DNA of 64,000 nucleotides. Source: Bolinopsis microptera (taxonomy: Eukaryota; Ctenophora; Tentaculata; Lobata; Bolinopsidae). The stretch spans positions 7,086,858 to 7,150,857 of the forward strand of contig NC_087075.1 in the NCBI RefSeq assembly GCF_026151205.1. Reading direction: 5' to 3'. Shown here in pieces: positions 43,379 to 54,597 of the stretch (position 1 is its first letter; the number at the start of each line of letters is the position of its first letter). The notes under the pieces were generated by a model, which did not search any database, had not been told where the DNA came from, and saw only the letters and a program-made list of their open reading frames with translations. The translations under genes were made by a program, and so were the position numbers.

Positions 43379-46330
43379 TGAGCTCATTTTTAAAAGCACC
43401 AGACTCTTTAGCTATTAATGTCAATACCTCTGGTGGATTGATTAGTATTTGTTGTATTTATAGGTCTACCTCTTTGAATTTAAAACAGAATAATATGTTA
43501 TTATCTTGCATCAAGAACATATCTAGTGAAAAGAATGTTTTTGAAACCATTATCATAGGAGATTTTAACCTACCTAATGTATCTTGGGAAACTGGTAGTG
43601 TAAATAGTGGGATTTCTAGTAAGAATCAGGTTTTAATGATTCAACAAAAGTATATTGATTTATTTAATGACAGTGGTTTGACGTGGTACTTTACTAACGA
43701 AACAACCAGAAGACGGCTTGTGAAAGATACTCTCCAGGAGAGTCTTCTTGATCAGGTTTTGTATACAAATGATGCTCTTGTCAACGGTTGTAAGATCGTT
43801 TCTCCGCTTGGCAAAAGTGATCATGTTGGGATACTAGTCGAACTGGTTGTTTCGCCCAATACTAACAAAAGTCCCAAACAAAAGATTTTAAAGCCTATTT
43901 GGGGTAAGATTTCCTCAGAAGAGTTATTTAACTTTAGTATGAATAATATTGACTGGGATTATAGTTGTACAAATAATGTTCAAGATATGTGGGTTGAACT
44001 ACATGGTAAATTGGAGTCTGTTGCTGCAGCTGTCCCAGCTGCTTCGGTTTATCTCGACAACAGACCTGTCAAGTTGCCACGGAGTACAACTTCACTTAAA
44101 AGAATGAGGAAGAACAAGGACAGAGCATGGGCTGAATTTGATATTAATCCTTCGGATATTAACTTTAGCTGTGCAAATAGCAAGCAGCGTATTTTTGAGG
44201 TGGCAGAAATTAAAGCTAAAGTAAATTATGAAAAGAAGATTACATCTAATTTAAAACAGAATTGTAAATCTTTTTACTCGTATTTGCGTAATAAACGTCA
44301 AGTTAAGTCAAGTGTTGTTTCTTTAGATAGAGGAGATGGTACACGCACAGATAGTTCATCTGAGTCAGCTGAGGTACTTGCTAGTGCCTTTAGTTCTGTG
44401 TTTGTGCGTGAACCACCTGGCCCTCTTCCCCAAAATGAGAGTTATAACAAAGAGGTTATTGATGATATGGAAATTAGCAGTTCTGATATCAAGAAGCAGC
44501 TTTTAAAGCTTAATGTTTTTAAGAGTTCTGGTCCGGATGGCGTTCATCCAAAGTTGTTGAAATCCTTAGCATACGATGAAAAGTTTGTTGAAGCTGTAAC
44601 TAAATTATTTGTTAAGTGTTCAGAAACAGGAGTCCTGCCTGACATTTGGAAGACAGCATCTGTTGTAGCATTGTTCAAAAAGGGTGTTAAATCTGATCCC
44701 TTAAATTATAGACCTGTCTCATTAACTTGTATTTTGTGCAAAGTGTATGAAAAGTTGGTGAGGGCACATTTATTAACATTTTTAGAAGAACGAATTTCAA
44801 AGCATCAGCATGGATTTGTGAAGGGTAAATCTTGTCTATCTAATCTCTTAGAGACATTTGATAATATTCTTGATATTTTAGACGAAGGTGCTCCTGTCGA
44901 TCTTTTGTATTTTGATTTTAGTAAAGCTTTTGACACAGTCCCCCACTTTAGACTTCTATCTAAATTGGAGGGGTTTGGGGTCAAGGGAAAAGTTTTAGAT
45001 GTTATAAAAGACTTTCTGACAGACAGAACCATGAGGGTTTGTGTAGAAGGACAATGGTCTGAGGTGAAACACGTGTTATCTGGTGTTCCCCAGGGGTCAG
45101 TATTGGGTCCTTTGCTATTTATTCTTTATATAAACGATTTACCTGACAATGTTAAAAATAAGATTAAATTATTTGCAGATGATCTCAAGTTAGTTTGTAA
45201 TGCAGCTAACCATAGAAGTGTATCTGATGATATTTTAGAACTCGAAATTTGGGAGAGTATTTGGCACTTAAACTTCAATCCTGCCAAGTGTAAAGTAGTC
45301 CATATTAATCTGAATAATAATCCTAACTCGAATTATATTGTAAATGGAGTAGAACTAGAAGTATCTGCACAGGAAAAAGATTTGGGGGTTATTACCCATA
45401 GCTCCTTGCTTTGGAATGAACAGATAAAAGCATGTATTTCTAAAGCAAATCGTATGATCTGCTGGATTGTAAGGAACTTAGTTATTAGAGAAAAGGTTGT
45501 AATGATAGCTATTTATAAAGCTTTGATAAGACCTCATCTTGAGTATTGTGTCCAATTGTGGAATCCAGTTGCGGCTCATGGAAGTTGGGGGACTGTTTTG
45601 GAGCTGGAGAGCGTCCAGAGGCGGTTTACCCGTCTTATTGATGAGGTGGGTACTCTTCCATACAGCTGCAGACTGGATATCCTCAATTTGACAACGCTGG
45701 CAGAGCGGCGAATACGTGGGGACCTTATCGAAGCTTTTAAAGTAACTAGTGGTTTGACTGAATATGGATCGGGTTTGTTCAGAATGAGCAGATCTGGTCT
45801 TAATCTAGTTTCAACCAATAGGTGTAATAAGAGTGTAACTAAAGTTAAGAATCTCCAGTCTTCTTTTCTTCCGGAGCGAGTCATTCCTTACTGGAACAAA
45901 CTCCCTTCAGATGTCAAGAACTGCTCGACAGTTTTAAGCTTTAAAGTTAGATTGGAAGGATTTAAGAAAGAAATGATTTCTAAAAACAGTGTAAATGATT
46001 TTTATTTTTGGAATGTTTCGAATGAAGTTTTAGGGAAAATTGAAGGACCCAGTTATTTAAGCAATAAGGAGACACATAATGAATATCTTTGGTTTCATCC
46101 TTTTGTGGCAAAGAAGCGTTTCATAAATCTTTATTCCACTGGGAAGTATTAATGAATTATTTATAGATAATGTATTAGATTTTATTAATTAATAAAATTG
46201 AATTTGATAAATTATTAATGTTGATGGAAAAATATATTTATTTAAATTATTTTTTTATTTAGTGCAATGATATTTTGTAGACACTTGTGATGATGTTATG
46301 TCATAATCTTTACTTACTTACTTACTTACT
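43379..46330 (+). mobile_element. Inner LINE 2: 5'-truncated LINE of a different family
   Basis: Starts part-way through an endonuclease and ends with a CTTA tetranucleotide tail (about 46305-46330). The RT differs from the other LINEs in this window (FDFSKAFDTVPHFRLL rather than [11 protein letters not shown]). The left edge is approximate; no target duplication was found. It separates the outer ORF1 from the outer ORF2. Confidence 0.7.
43381..46152 (+). CDS. Inner LINE 2 ORF2: partial endonuclease plus reverse transcriptase
   Basis: About 923 codons open to TAA at 46152. It begins SSFLKAPDSLAINVNTSGG and ICCIYRS, then IIGDFNLPNVSW and GKSDHVGIL (endonuclease; roughly the first 100 residues missing). 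The RT has [52 protein letters not shown] and LFADDLKLV, the typical CR1/Jockey-like set with catalytic ADD. C-terminal phrases: LIRPHLEYCVQLWNP and VQRRFTRLI. No internal stop. The preceding TAG overlaps a GTG, but this is more likely a truncation junction than a translational start. Confidence 0.85.
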   Translation, partial: SSFLKAPDSLAINVNTSGGLISICCIYRSTSLNLKQNNMLLSCIKNISSEKNVFETIIIGDFNLPNVSWETGSVNSGISSKNQVLMIQQKYIDLFNDSGLTWYFTNETTRRRLVKDTLQESLLDQVLYTNDALVNGCKIVSPLGKSDHVGILVELVVSPNTNKSPKQKILKPIWGKISSEELFNFSMNNIDWDYSCTNNVQDMWVELHGKLESVAAAVPAASVYLDNRPVKLPRSTTSLKRMRKNKDRAWAEFDINPSDINFSCANSKQRIFEVAEIKAKVNYEKKITSNLKQNCKSFYSYLRNKRQVKSSVVSLDRGDGTRTDSSSESAEVLASAFSSVFVREPPGPLPQNESYNKEVIDDMEISSSDIKKQLLKLNVFKSSGPDGVHPKLLKSLAYDEKFVEAVTKLFVKCSETGVLPDIWKTASVVALFKKGVKSDPLNYRPVSLTCILCKVYEKLVRAHLLTFLEERISKHQHGFVKGKSCLSNLLETFDNILDILDEGAPVDLLYFDFSKAFDTVPHFRLLSKLEGFGVKGKVLDVIKDFLTDRTMRVCVEGQWSEVKHVLSGVPQGSVLGPLLFILYINDLPDNVKNKIKLFADDLKLVCNAANHRSVSDDILELEIWESIWHLNFNPAKCKVVHINLNNNPNSNYIVNGVELEVSAQEKDLGVITHSSLLWNEQIKACISKANRMICWIVRNLVIREKVVMIAIYKALIRPHLEYCVQLWNPVAAHGSWGTVLELESVQRRFTRLIDEVGTLPYSCRLDILNLTTLAERRIRGDLIEAFKVTSGLTEYGSGLFRMSRSGLNLVSTNRCNKSVTKVKNLQSSFLPERVIPYWNKLPSDVKNCSTVLSFKVRLEGFKKEMISKNSVNDFYFWNVSNEVLGKIEGPSYLSNKETHNEYLWFHPFVAKKRFINLYSTGKY

Positions 46331-46441
46331 AAAATTTGTGAGATGTGTGAAGCACTGGGTGTATGTGAGAGCGAGGCAAGAGTGGACAAGACGTGGAAAA
46401 CACAACCAGTCAGTGGGGTCTAACAACCCCACTTAGTAAAA

Positions 46442-49400
46442 ATGAATATAAAACTGATTAAAGATGTGTGTGGCCCATGCAGCAGATCTATTAACATTGG
46501 ACAACCTTTACTGGAGTGTGAAAACTGCAATAATGCAATCCATACCAAATGCTTCAAATCTGCCAAATATTCTTGCAAAAATGGTCTGTGGATGTGTTAC
46601 GAGTGTGCTAGTTCTGCAGAGGAACGATACTATCCATTTCCATCTAATGAAGAATCTTATGACTCTGACAAGTGACAGATTCTATGAAAATAGGAACCAG
46701 GAGGATACCCTGATTGCATCGTATTCCCTTGTACTTGAACGCTGTCGTCGCTACTCTAAAATTGAATTTCTAAATGCAATTAAGCAGCTTAATTCCTTAA
46801 AAAAACCCATGTTATCATCTCTATTCTACAATGTGGATGGAAATGCATCCAACTTTGATAGCTTCTTGATTGAGCTCAGAAGTATAGGACACTCGTTTGA
46901 TATGATAGGCCTTGCTGAAACCAATACTGATCCTGCGCAGCAGGGTCTGTATCAAATTCCAACATACACAGGATTCTATGGGGAAACATTGGCGGGCAAG
47001 AAGAAAGGCACTGGTGTTGCACTCTATGTATCTGACAATCTAAACACTGTGGTCTTAGAAAAAGTATCACATTGTACTCCAAATATTGAAAGCCTCTTTG
47101 TTGAAACCACAGATAGCGCAGGCTGCAAAATTGTTCATGGAGTCATGTACCGACCCCCAAATGGCTGCTTTGACAGCTTTTGTGAAACGCTGGAGTTAAT
47201 TGCAAGACAGCTAAATGGAAAAACTGTCAATTTGTTGGGCGACTTTAACTCAAACATACTTAATATTTCTACCAGTTCCCAGCTCTTTGAGGATACATTG
47301 TACAGAAATGGCTTCTATCCGACTATATCCATTGCAACACATTTTCGTCAAAACTGTAAAAGTTCATGTATTGATAACATTTTAACAAATAAAATAGAGA
47401 ATGTAGTCTTATCAGGTGTTATCGAGGAGCGGCTTGGTGAGCATGCCCCTATATTTACCTTTACCTCAGCAGAGACCCCTCGCAATACAGAGCCCCAGAA
47501 ACATGTCCGATATTATGATTACTCAAGCTCCAAATTAAAAAGTTTTGTAACTGAACTTGAGGTGAAGGTAAACCAGCTGACTCCTTCGACACAATTTGAT
47601 GAGTTTACGGCATGTTTTGACCAGACACTTGATAAACACTGTAAACTGGAAGTACCAAAAGTGACAAAAAGAACTCCGAAACTCAACCCATGGATTACAG
47701 ACGGTATCATCCAGTCGGTAGAAAGAAAACATGAACTACGTAAGGAGTGGTCTGACACTGTTACCAATAAGAACCCTGGTGGTAATCTCTTGTTCTACCA
47801 AGTATTTAGCAATTATCGTAGGATGCTTAAAGCCATCATTAAAGCTGCCAAACGTTCGCATTACTGCAACGAAATCCTCAACAACTGTGAAAACAGCAAG
47901 AAAACTTGGCAAATTATCAATGAACTTAGAGGCAAGAAGAAGAGACAAACCAAACCCCCGTTTATCATTGATAATCAAAGAATAGTTGATAGAAGGACAA
48001 TCGCTAATGGATTCAATGCTTGGTTTGTCTCTATTGCACCCAAGCTGAATGAGACGCTTAATGACCTATCTCATGGCATGCCTATATTACCCATGAAAAC
48101 TTTTTATGACTTCCTGAATAAAAGAAATGAAAAAACTATTATGCTAGAAGATTGCTCCCCGACCGAAATATTGAAAATTATAAATCAGTTTGAAAACGGC
48201 AAAGCTAGTGACATTCCAATAAGTGTAATAAAAAAGTCATCTCATATAATTGCACCTGTCTTATCAAATTACTTCAATATCCTTATGGCCGAAGGTATAT
48301 TTCCAGATGTCCTGAAAACTGGTAAGATAACACCTGTATATAAGAAAGGTAACCCTGAAGAAATTGAGAACTACCGTCCTATCTCCACACTGTCTGTCTT
48401 CGGTAAAATCTTCGAAAAGCTCATTTACTCAAGAATATACGGATTTGTTAGCTCTCAAGGAGCCATATCGGAGACACAGTTTGGATTTAGGCAATCCCAT
48501 TCTACATCTCATGCAGTCAATTACTCTGTAGATTTAATTACAAAATCTCTTAAACTCAAGAATCATGTTCTAGGAATATTCATTGACTTAAGCAAAGCCT
48601 TTGACACTATCGACCATTCAACACTACTTATAAAATTAGAGGGCTGTGGAATTAGAGGAGTAGCAAATAACCTTATAAAAAGCTACTTAACAAATAGACT
48701 ACAATACACCGAAGTTGTGGGAGAAAAATCAGACACCCTATCTATTCAATTTGGTGTCCCGCAGGGTTCAATACTTGGACCTCTCCTATTTCTCCTCTAC
48801 ATGAACGACATCTCAAACAGTTCTAAACTAGGATCATTTGTTACATTTGCTGATGATACCAATATATTTGTTGTAGGAAAAACAAAACGTGAGGCCTATG
48901 AACGTGGAAATAAGCTTCTTTCATCATTGCAGTCTTACATGCGAGCAAATAAGTTACATATAAATATGTCCAAGTGCTGCTACATACACTTCAAGCCTCC
49001 CATGAAAGGTTCTAAGTCAGAGACTCTATCAGATGATGAAGTAGGACTTACTATAGACAACTTTCCGATAAAAAAGTTTCATCCACTAAATTCCTTGGAG
49101 TTATAATTGATGAAAACCTTTCATGGGAAGAACACATTAAAGCCCTTAAGCGAAATCTAAATCATTCCACTTCCACCTTATGTCGACTTCGCTGCTCCCT
49201 TCCAGAATTTCTACATCAACAACTATACTATACTTTGTTTGAATCCCATCTCTCTTACTGTATATCTGTCTGGGGTGGGGCAGCGAAGCATCGTATAAGC
49301 TCTCTGTTTACCGCCCAGAAGTACTGTCTTAGGGTTATGTTCGGTGATAGGGAGGCTTACCTTGATAAGTTTAAGACCTGTGCACGTACCAGACCAATAG

Positions 49401-49855
49401 GGCACCAAAGACTTAACAACAAGTTTTTCATAAAAGAACATACTAAACCGCTATTCAAACATAATAATATCCTAGCTATCCAAAATCTCTATACATACCA
49501 CTGTTACCTCGAGCTCTACAAGATAATGAAATTTCGTGCTCCAATATCCTTACATGAAGGCTACACATGCTCGACAAGGAAGCCGACCCTACTTATTTGT
49601 CAGGCTGACCCACCTGATAACCATAATACAAGATCAACCAAAATTTTTAACATGATTACTCCAAAAATTAGAATGGATGACTTTACCATGAGTGTGATGT
49701 GTTTGCGGGGAAAGCTTAAACGTGCACTATTAAATAATCAACACAGCCACGCCCCGCTTGATTGGACAATCAAAGATTTTGACTGCAACAATATTGTCTT
49801 CGAAAGATCACTACTTGCTGGTCACACACATGTCAGCGAAATTCCCCTAGTCTAG
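46442..49855 (+). pseudogene. Outer LINE ORF2: zinc finger, endonuclease, RT, with two frameshifts
   Basis: ATG at 46442 opens MNIKLIKDVCGPCSRSIN with a PHD-like finger (CENCNNAIHTKC, MCYEC). A frameshift near 46665-46676 leads to the frame carrying AETNTDP, YRPPNG, LGDFNSNIL and SCIDNILTN, then RT motifs [37 protein letters not shown] and [11 protein letters not shown] second frameshift near 49070 (A run in ATAAAAAAG) leads to the frame of YYTLFESHLSYCISVWGG ending at 49855. Same domain order as the intact ORF2 at 28653-32021. Both shifts are at or near short runs and could be assembly errors. Confidence 0.85.
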
Positions 49856-50463
49856 TGTTTTCCAAGTCTTGTTCTGTGAGAAAAGTATGTGTGAGAAAGT
49901 CTTTAATAAAATAAAATGAATGTATATTTTTGAATTTTTAACATTTAATTTGATAATGCAGTATAAAGAAATTTTTAATTAGCACTGTATAGTTTAAGAT
50001 ATTTATATTAGCTTATTATAACCATTGATACAACGACCATAATTTTTCAACAGCTCTCCAATATCCATCTTAAAGTTGCATCTTATATCCTCAAACTACA
50101 CAATTTAAACTTAGGCATATATATAGTGTAGACTTTCTGTCACAACAAGACTGTAACCCATAGTAACAAACACAAACAGAACCCCTAACGTCTGCTAACA
50201 ATTTTCTTCTGATCCTCATATGAGCCCTGTCTCTAAAAACTCAACTGAACTAGCGTTTTGGTGTGTGCAAAAGCTTTCAGGCACGCACATTCCCTGCCCC
50301 GTTAGTTGCCTGTCCCTTCAAAATCAAACTAACAGTCAAGGACAAAAAGTCATACATCAAATGAGCATTATATTTTTATAAATTGTTTTACATCTCTTTA
50401 CTCTGTAAAATGTGCTAAAAATTAAATTTCTTGTTTCATTGAAAAATTTCTTGTTTCATTGAG
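49856..50463 (+). other. 3' non-coding region of the outer LINE
   Basis: AT-rich. It ends with AGTCAAGGACAAAAAGTCAT, AAATGTGCTAAAAATTAAAT and the doubled TTTCTTGTTTCATTGA tail. The last 140 bases match the solo fragment at 26750-26903, defining this family's 3' end. Confidence 0.75.
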
Positions 50464-50702
50464 TACAATCACAGGCAGCTGACTTAAAAGATACCTGGAC
50501 TCCAACCAATTTTAAATTGCAGTAATTAAATTGCACATGCAGCGGCACACACCTAATATTGCTATCATGATTGAACTATAAGCTGATAAGCTTTCAGATC
50601 CATTTTAACCACTTGATGTAATGTTTTTAATAATTAAATATTTTAGTTTACAAATTTATATCAGATCGAACCTATATTTGATAATCGAAATTTAGGGAAC
50701 CT

Positions 50703-52298
50703 GTGTCTGTTCCTCCTGAGCAAATCTTGGAGAGCCTCAACGAGTGTTCAGCCAACTTCGCCACCCGTATGGCTAGGAAACATGGACTTTCATGTTTGGA
50801 ATTCCAGGATTGGAAAGATGAGGTCTCCCGGATCTTCACCAATCGCCTTAACTTCCTCTCCTCCTCCCCTAATAACTTCACTCCCTACAATTCCATTCTA
50901 CAAAGGGATGATGTTAAATCTTATCTCGACAGTCTTTCTTCTTCTTTTATTATTTGCTCCGTAGATAAAGCTTCAAATAATTATGTTTTTGTCTGCAAGA
51001 AGTTTTATCTTCTAACCCTTCTCAACGAACTTGGCTACGATCTCACTTCTCTAGAGTGTCGTGGCAATTCTACTTATCATCCGGTTAACTCTGTAGAGGA
51101 TGATATTATTCAGGAACATGTGAACTTCATTAAAGATAACTTTAATATTCGTGTCTCTGAGGACAACCTTTGTCTACCGAGAATCTTTTGGATTCCTAAA
51201 CTTCACAAGAATCCTTATAAGTCTAGATTTATAGCTGGGGCCAGTAAATGTACCACTAAGCAGATATCAGTTGTAGTCAACAAAGCTTTAAAAGTTTTAA
51301 AAGAATACTTTTCCAAATACTGCAACTCTATCTACAACAATACTGGAATTAACTGCGACTGGAGCATTAACAGCTCTAAACAGTTCCTGGAAAGGCTGCC
51401 TAGACTAGAGATTTTTAATATGCAGGTATACGACTTTACCACTCTGTATACCAATCTAGACCTTCAGGTTGTACAGTCACTGCTTTTCGAGCTAATAGAT
51501 CTCCTCTTTAGTAATACGAATAAATTTATTTGTGTTTCTCTGTATAAGAACAACAATTTTTTCTCGAAAAAGGAATATAACGGATACTTATGTTTTTCTG
51601 CTGATAAACTCAAAACAGCTATTACATTTATTCTGTTTAACACTTTTGTTTGTTTTGGGGATCAGATTTTAAGACAAACGAAAGGCATTCCCATGGGAGG
51701 GAATTCTAGTAGCCAGTTCGCTGATCTTTCGCTAGGGAAGTGTGAATTCAACTACATGACACGCCTAATCAAAGAAAAGAAGTTCGGTCTCGCTAAGCTC
51801 CTCTCAAGAAACTGCAGATATGTCGACGACCTCAACACCATGAACTATTTGCATTTCTCTAACCTAATCAGGTCCATTTATCCACCTGACCTGCTTATGG
51901 AGAGGAGTGGTGACGACAATAAGTCCGTAAACTATCTCGACATCAACATCTCGATGAATAACTCCGGACACGTCGCCACCAAGCTTTACAACAAACTTGA
52001 TGACTTCAACTTTCCTGTGGTCATGTACACCTTTCCTAACAGTAATATTTCCTCTTCTGTTGGTTATAATGTTTTTTACGGTCAGGTCCTTCGTTACTCT
52101 TCCATTATCTCTGACCTTGATTCTTTTCTGTGTTCTACCAACACCCTTTATAGGACACTTCTTTCAAGATGTTATAATGACAGACTCCTGAAGAGTAAAT
52201 TCAGAAAGCTTCTGAAAGACCGACCTAGTATTCTGTACAAATACAGTATACTTGATGTCAGCGACATCCTTGACATCACATTTAACGTGAACAGGTGA
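50703..52298 (+). CDS. Penelope-related reverse transcriptase without recognisable endonuclease
   Basis: 531 codons. The start used here is a GTG-type position with no in-frame ATG nearby, so the true 5' end may be missing. Motifs: RIFWIPKLHKNPYKSRFIAG, VYDFTTLYTNLDL (motif A), KGIPMGGNSSSQFADLSL (motif B), CRYVDDLNTM (catalytic V-D-D), NYLDINISM and TKLYNKLDDFNFPVVMY. This is the RT family with the IPMGxN signature and Penelope-like core, common in invertebrates. Unlike the element at the left end of the window, no GIY-YIG follows. The 3' flank is strongly structured (52287-52398). Confidence 0.8.
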   Translation: MSVPPEQILESLNECSANFATRMARKHGLSCLEFQDWKDEVSRIFTNRLNFLSSSPNNFTPYNSILQRDDVKSYLDSLSSSFIICSVDKASNNYVFVCKKFYLLTLLNELGYDLTSLECRGNSTYHPVNSVEDDIIQEHVNFIKDNFNIRVSEDNLCLPRIFWIPKLHKNPYKSRFIAGASKCTTKQISVVVNKALKVLKEYFSKYCNSIYNNTGINCDWSINSSKQFLERLPRLEIFNMQVYDFTTLYTNLDLQVVQSLLFELIDLLFSNTNKFICVSLYKNNNFFSKKEYNGYLCFSADKLKTAITFILFNTFVCFGDQILRQTKGIPMGGNSSSQFADLSLGKCEFNYMTRLIKEKKFGLAKLLSRNCRYVDDLNTMNYLHFSNLIRSIYPPDLLMERSGDDNKSVNYLDINISMNNSGHVATKLYNKLDDFNFPVVMYTFPNSNISSSVGYNVFYGQVLRYSSIISDLDSFLCSTNTLYRTLLSRCYNDRLLKSKFRKLLKDRPSILYKYSILDVSDILDITFNVNR

Positions 52299-52398
52299 TC
52301 ACTGACGAGTGATTGCTGGGGGGTCTTGGCACATTAAACCGGTACAGGTATTAAACCCCCGAAACCGGTGTGCCAAGTCATCTGCTGATGATGTTCAC
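52287..52398 (+). other. Structured 3' region of the Penelope-related element
   Basis: Nested inverted repeats: GTGAACA (52287-52293) pairs with TGTTCAC (52392-52398), and CTTGGCACA (52325-52333) pairs with TGTGCCAAG (52369-52377), with ACCGGT palindromes inside. Words resembling hammerhead core elements occur (CTGACGAG at 52302, CCGAAAC at 52360, CTGATGATG at 52384), but I cannot fold them into a proper three-way junction. Confidence 0.45.
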
Positions 52399-53880
52399 AT
52401 AACATTATTTCCTCTCTCCTTTATTCCTTCCGTCTTTTCTTAAACTTACAGTTCAGTTACTTTATTTCACCAGGTCTACCTAAGGATCAATTATTCTTTG
52501 GTGGGGTTTCACTTCTGGTATTGGCTTCATTCCCGTTCCTTTTCCTTATTCTTTATACTTATTTTTTATATAGTTTAATGAGATGAGACTATATTCGATA
52601 ATCAAACCTGTATTCGATAATTAAATTTATGCGATAAATTGATATTGATATTATTATTGTTGAATGAAGTTAACTCCTGGGATAAATTTTATTAATTTTT
52701 AACAAAGGGACTTGGAGTATAAACGACCAAGTTCGCATAAATGCCTACCCAACCAAGAATTTAGGAGGCAAGGGTGGGTGCGTAAACTTCACGGTCTGCA
52801 CTCTCTGATCCTGTATCACCCTGGATTCTTTTTGACGTATTTTTGTAATAGGTATATACCTTCTATCCATTCTCTTGCTACTCCAAGTCCCCTAAGATAT
52901 CTGGTAAAAAGGTCCTGCTAGTTATATATAAAATATATTTATGTTTGCTTTAATTGATACTAAATAAAATTGTTGTTTTCTTGAAATTGTTGTTTTCTTG
53001 TTCACTTCATTTTAGTATTTTTATAATTGTTATCATGCAATGGGTAAATTTAATTTTAAATTTAATAAAAAGTACTATCATAATGTAAATAAATTAATTT
53101 GAAATATAAATGCTGCCAATAAAAAATGAATTTTAACATTTAAGTACAATTTTTGAAGTGCCGCGATATTTGGAGCGATTAATTGTTAAGAAAAACAAAA
53201 TTTTTATTCACCACAAAACAATCAATACATATTATGTTATATTAATATACACAGCCCGCCGCGCACACAGCCACACATTGTTGAGAAATCCTTAGGTGCC
53301 GTTGTAAGCGCCGCGCGCACAGCGCAGGGTCTATTCAATTGTTGTTTTACAATTACATGTCATATTTATTAATTGCTCAGTACATTTCATGCAGTTATTC
53401 ATAGATAAATTCAAATTTGAAGTTCAACCATATACACACTGTCACACTAACACACTACACAGCCCACCGCGCACACAGCCTCTCATTGTTGGGAAATCCT
53501 TAACAATACCGAACTGTGAAATTTTGCCACACGTTGGGCCCGCCGCGCATGAGTTCGCGACTATATATTGTGGCTTTCACCATGGTAGTAGACCTAAGCG
53601 AAAATTCAGTCGAACTTCAATAATCAAAACCGCCAAATTTCGGTCAAGGAGACAAAAAAAAAGCTCCCCTTCAAAAATCGTCCAAAATCTCTTTTTATAT
53701 TCTGATGATTTTGCAGGCTATATACTGTAAGAGCCCAGATTTCCACTCAAATACTTAGCTTGCCACTGCATAATGCTATAGGACAACGAAATCAAATTGA
53801 ACCTTACAAATTCCACTTATTTATATACTAGCATAACATTTCTAAATTATTCCAACTCATTACGATTATTTTTTAGTCGT
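52399..53880. other. Retroelement 3' debris and CG-rich direct repeats
   Basis: 52690-52985 looks like another LINE 3' end, closing with doubled ATTGTTGTTTTCTTGAA. At 53250-53300 and 53455-53510 a phrase (acagcccgccgcgcacacagcc, with ttgttgagaaatcctta nearby) is directly repeated about 205 bases apart, and a third shorter CG-rich copy follows near 53540. No host exon is supported. Confidence 0.5.
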
Positions 53881-53911
53881 AAGGATGCAAGGACGATATC
53901 CTTGCATCCTT
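53881..53911. repeat. Short perfect hairpin
   Basis: AAGGATGCAAGGA and its reverse complement TCCTTGCATCCTT, separated by about 5 bases. It sits at the left edge of the LINE remnant that follows; function unknown. Confidence 0.6.
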
Positions 53912-54597
53912 GTATCAATGTATCATTATCAACACTACCTTAAGGTTCTCCATGACTCAGATGACATTCATTTTGATTTCGTGAGATCTCAACTCGATGA
54001 AAAGAATCCAACAATACTCTGCCATCTCCGAGACGTGCAGAAATTCTTACTATGGAAAGCAGAACATTTCAGAGAAAAGACAATTTGAGAAAAGACAATT
54101 TTATTATTTATCACCAATTCAATACACAATCAATCAATAAATATATATCCGAATAAAGTTGGTTAAACTTAATCAGCACTGAAGTTCAGGGCTGTGATTT
54201 AAGTGACATTGCCCAGAGAAACCTAGAACACATTTTGTTACTGCCCCAAAAGACTTATAAGTACACCAAAGGAATGATACAGCAATTCACAGAACTTCTT
54301 TGGCAAGAAAGTATACAAAACCTACTGATGACGGAAGGATGGTCTGAAATTCCAAGAGTCTCCTGCAGCCCCCTTCCTATCCCCTTGGGAGTAAGCCGCG
54401 AGGTGGAAGTATTGGTTATGAGTCTCTTGTACAAGAACAATCTACTGAACTCGTTTCTCTTCAGAGTTGACAGAGCAGGGGCCTCTCCGCTATGCATTTG
54501 TGGCTCAGATGAGCAAACAGCACTGCACCTACTTTCAAGCTGTGAACTTGTTGACATGGATTTAAAATGTCAAGCTAAACGCATCATCACCCTGTGA
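53905..54597 (+). pseudogene. LINE C-terminal remnant split by a small antisense LINE tail
   Basis: Two coding pieces appear to belong together: one ends FLLWKAEHFREK near 54080, the other runs ISTEVQGCDLSDIAQRNLEH (about 54170) to 54597, with SPLCICGSDEQTALHLLSSC. The C-x-C...H...C pattern resembles the C-terminal zinc-knuckle region of some LINE ORF2 proteins. Between them, about 54070-54160 is the reverse complement of the 3' tail of inner LINE 1 (doubled TTGAGAAAAGACAAT). No RT is present. The family is not identified. Confidence 0.5.

Larger units (their letters stand above)
37240..50463 (+). mobile_element. Near full-length CR1-like LINE interrupted by two other LINEs (nested cluster)
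   Basis: The outer element reads across two gaps. ORF1 occupies 37335-39060, resumes at 43087-43378, and a short C-terminal tail may lie near 46331-46423. ORF2 is 46442-49855 and the 3' end is at 50463 with a doubled ATTTCTTGTTTCATTGA tail. The first insertion (39061-43086) splits the esterase codons between MKIEQ and IKKLSPKIKLF and is flanked by AACA (39057-39060 and 43083-43086). The second (about 43379-46330) ends in a CTTA repeat. Removing the first insertion restores the ORF1 frame exactly. Confidence 0.75.

Noticed and set aside
43376-43380. TAG/GTG overlap as an ORF1-ORF2 reinitiation site
   Set aside because: The downstream frame starts in the middle of an endonuclease of another LINE family, so this is a truncation junction.
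52302-52390. Canonical hammerhead ribozyme
   Set aside because: The core-like words are present but their spacing does not allow the required stems, so it is kept only as a structured region.
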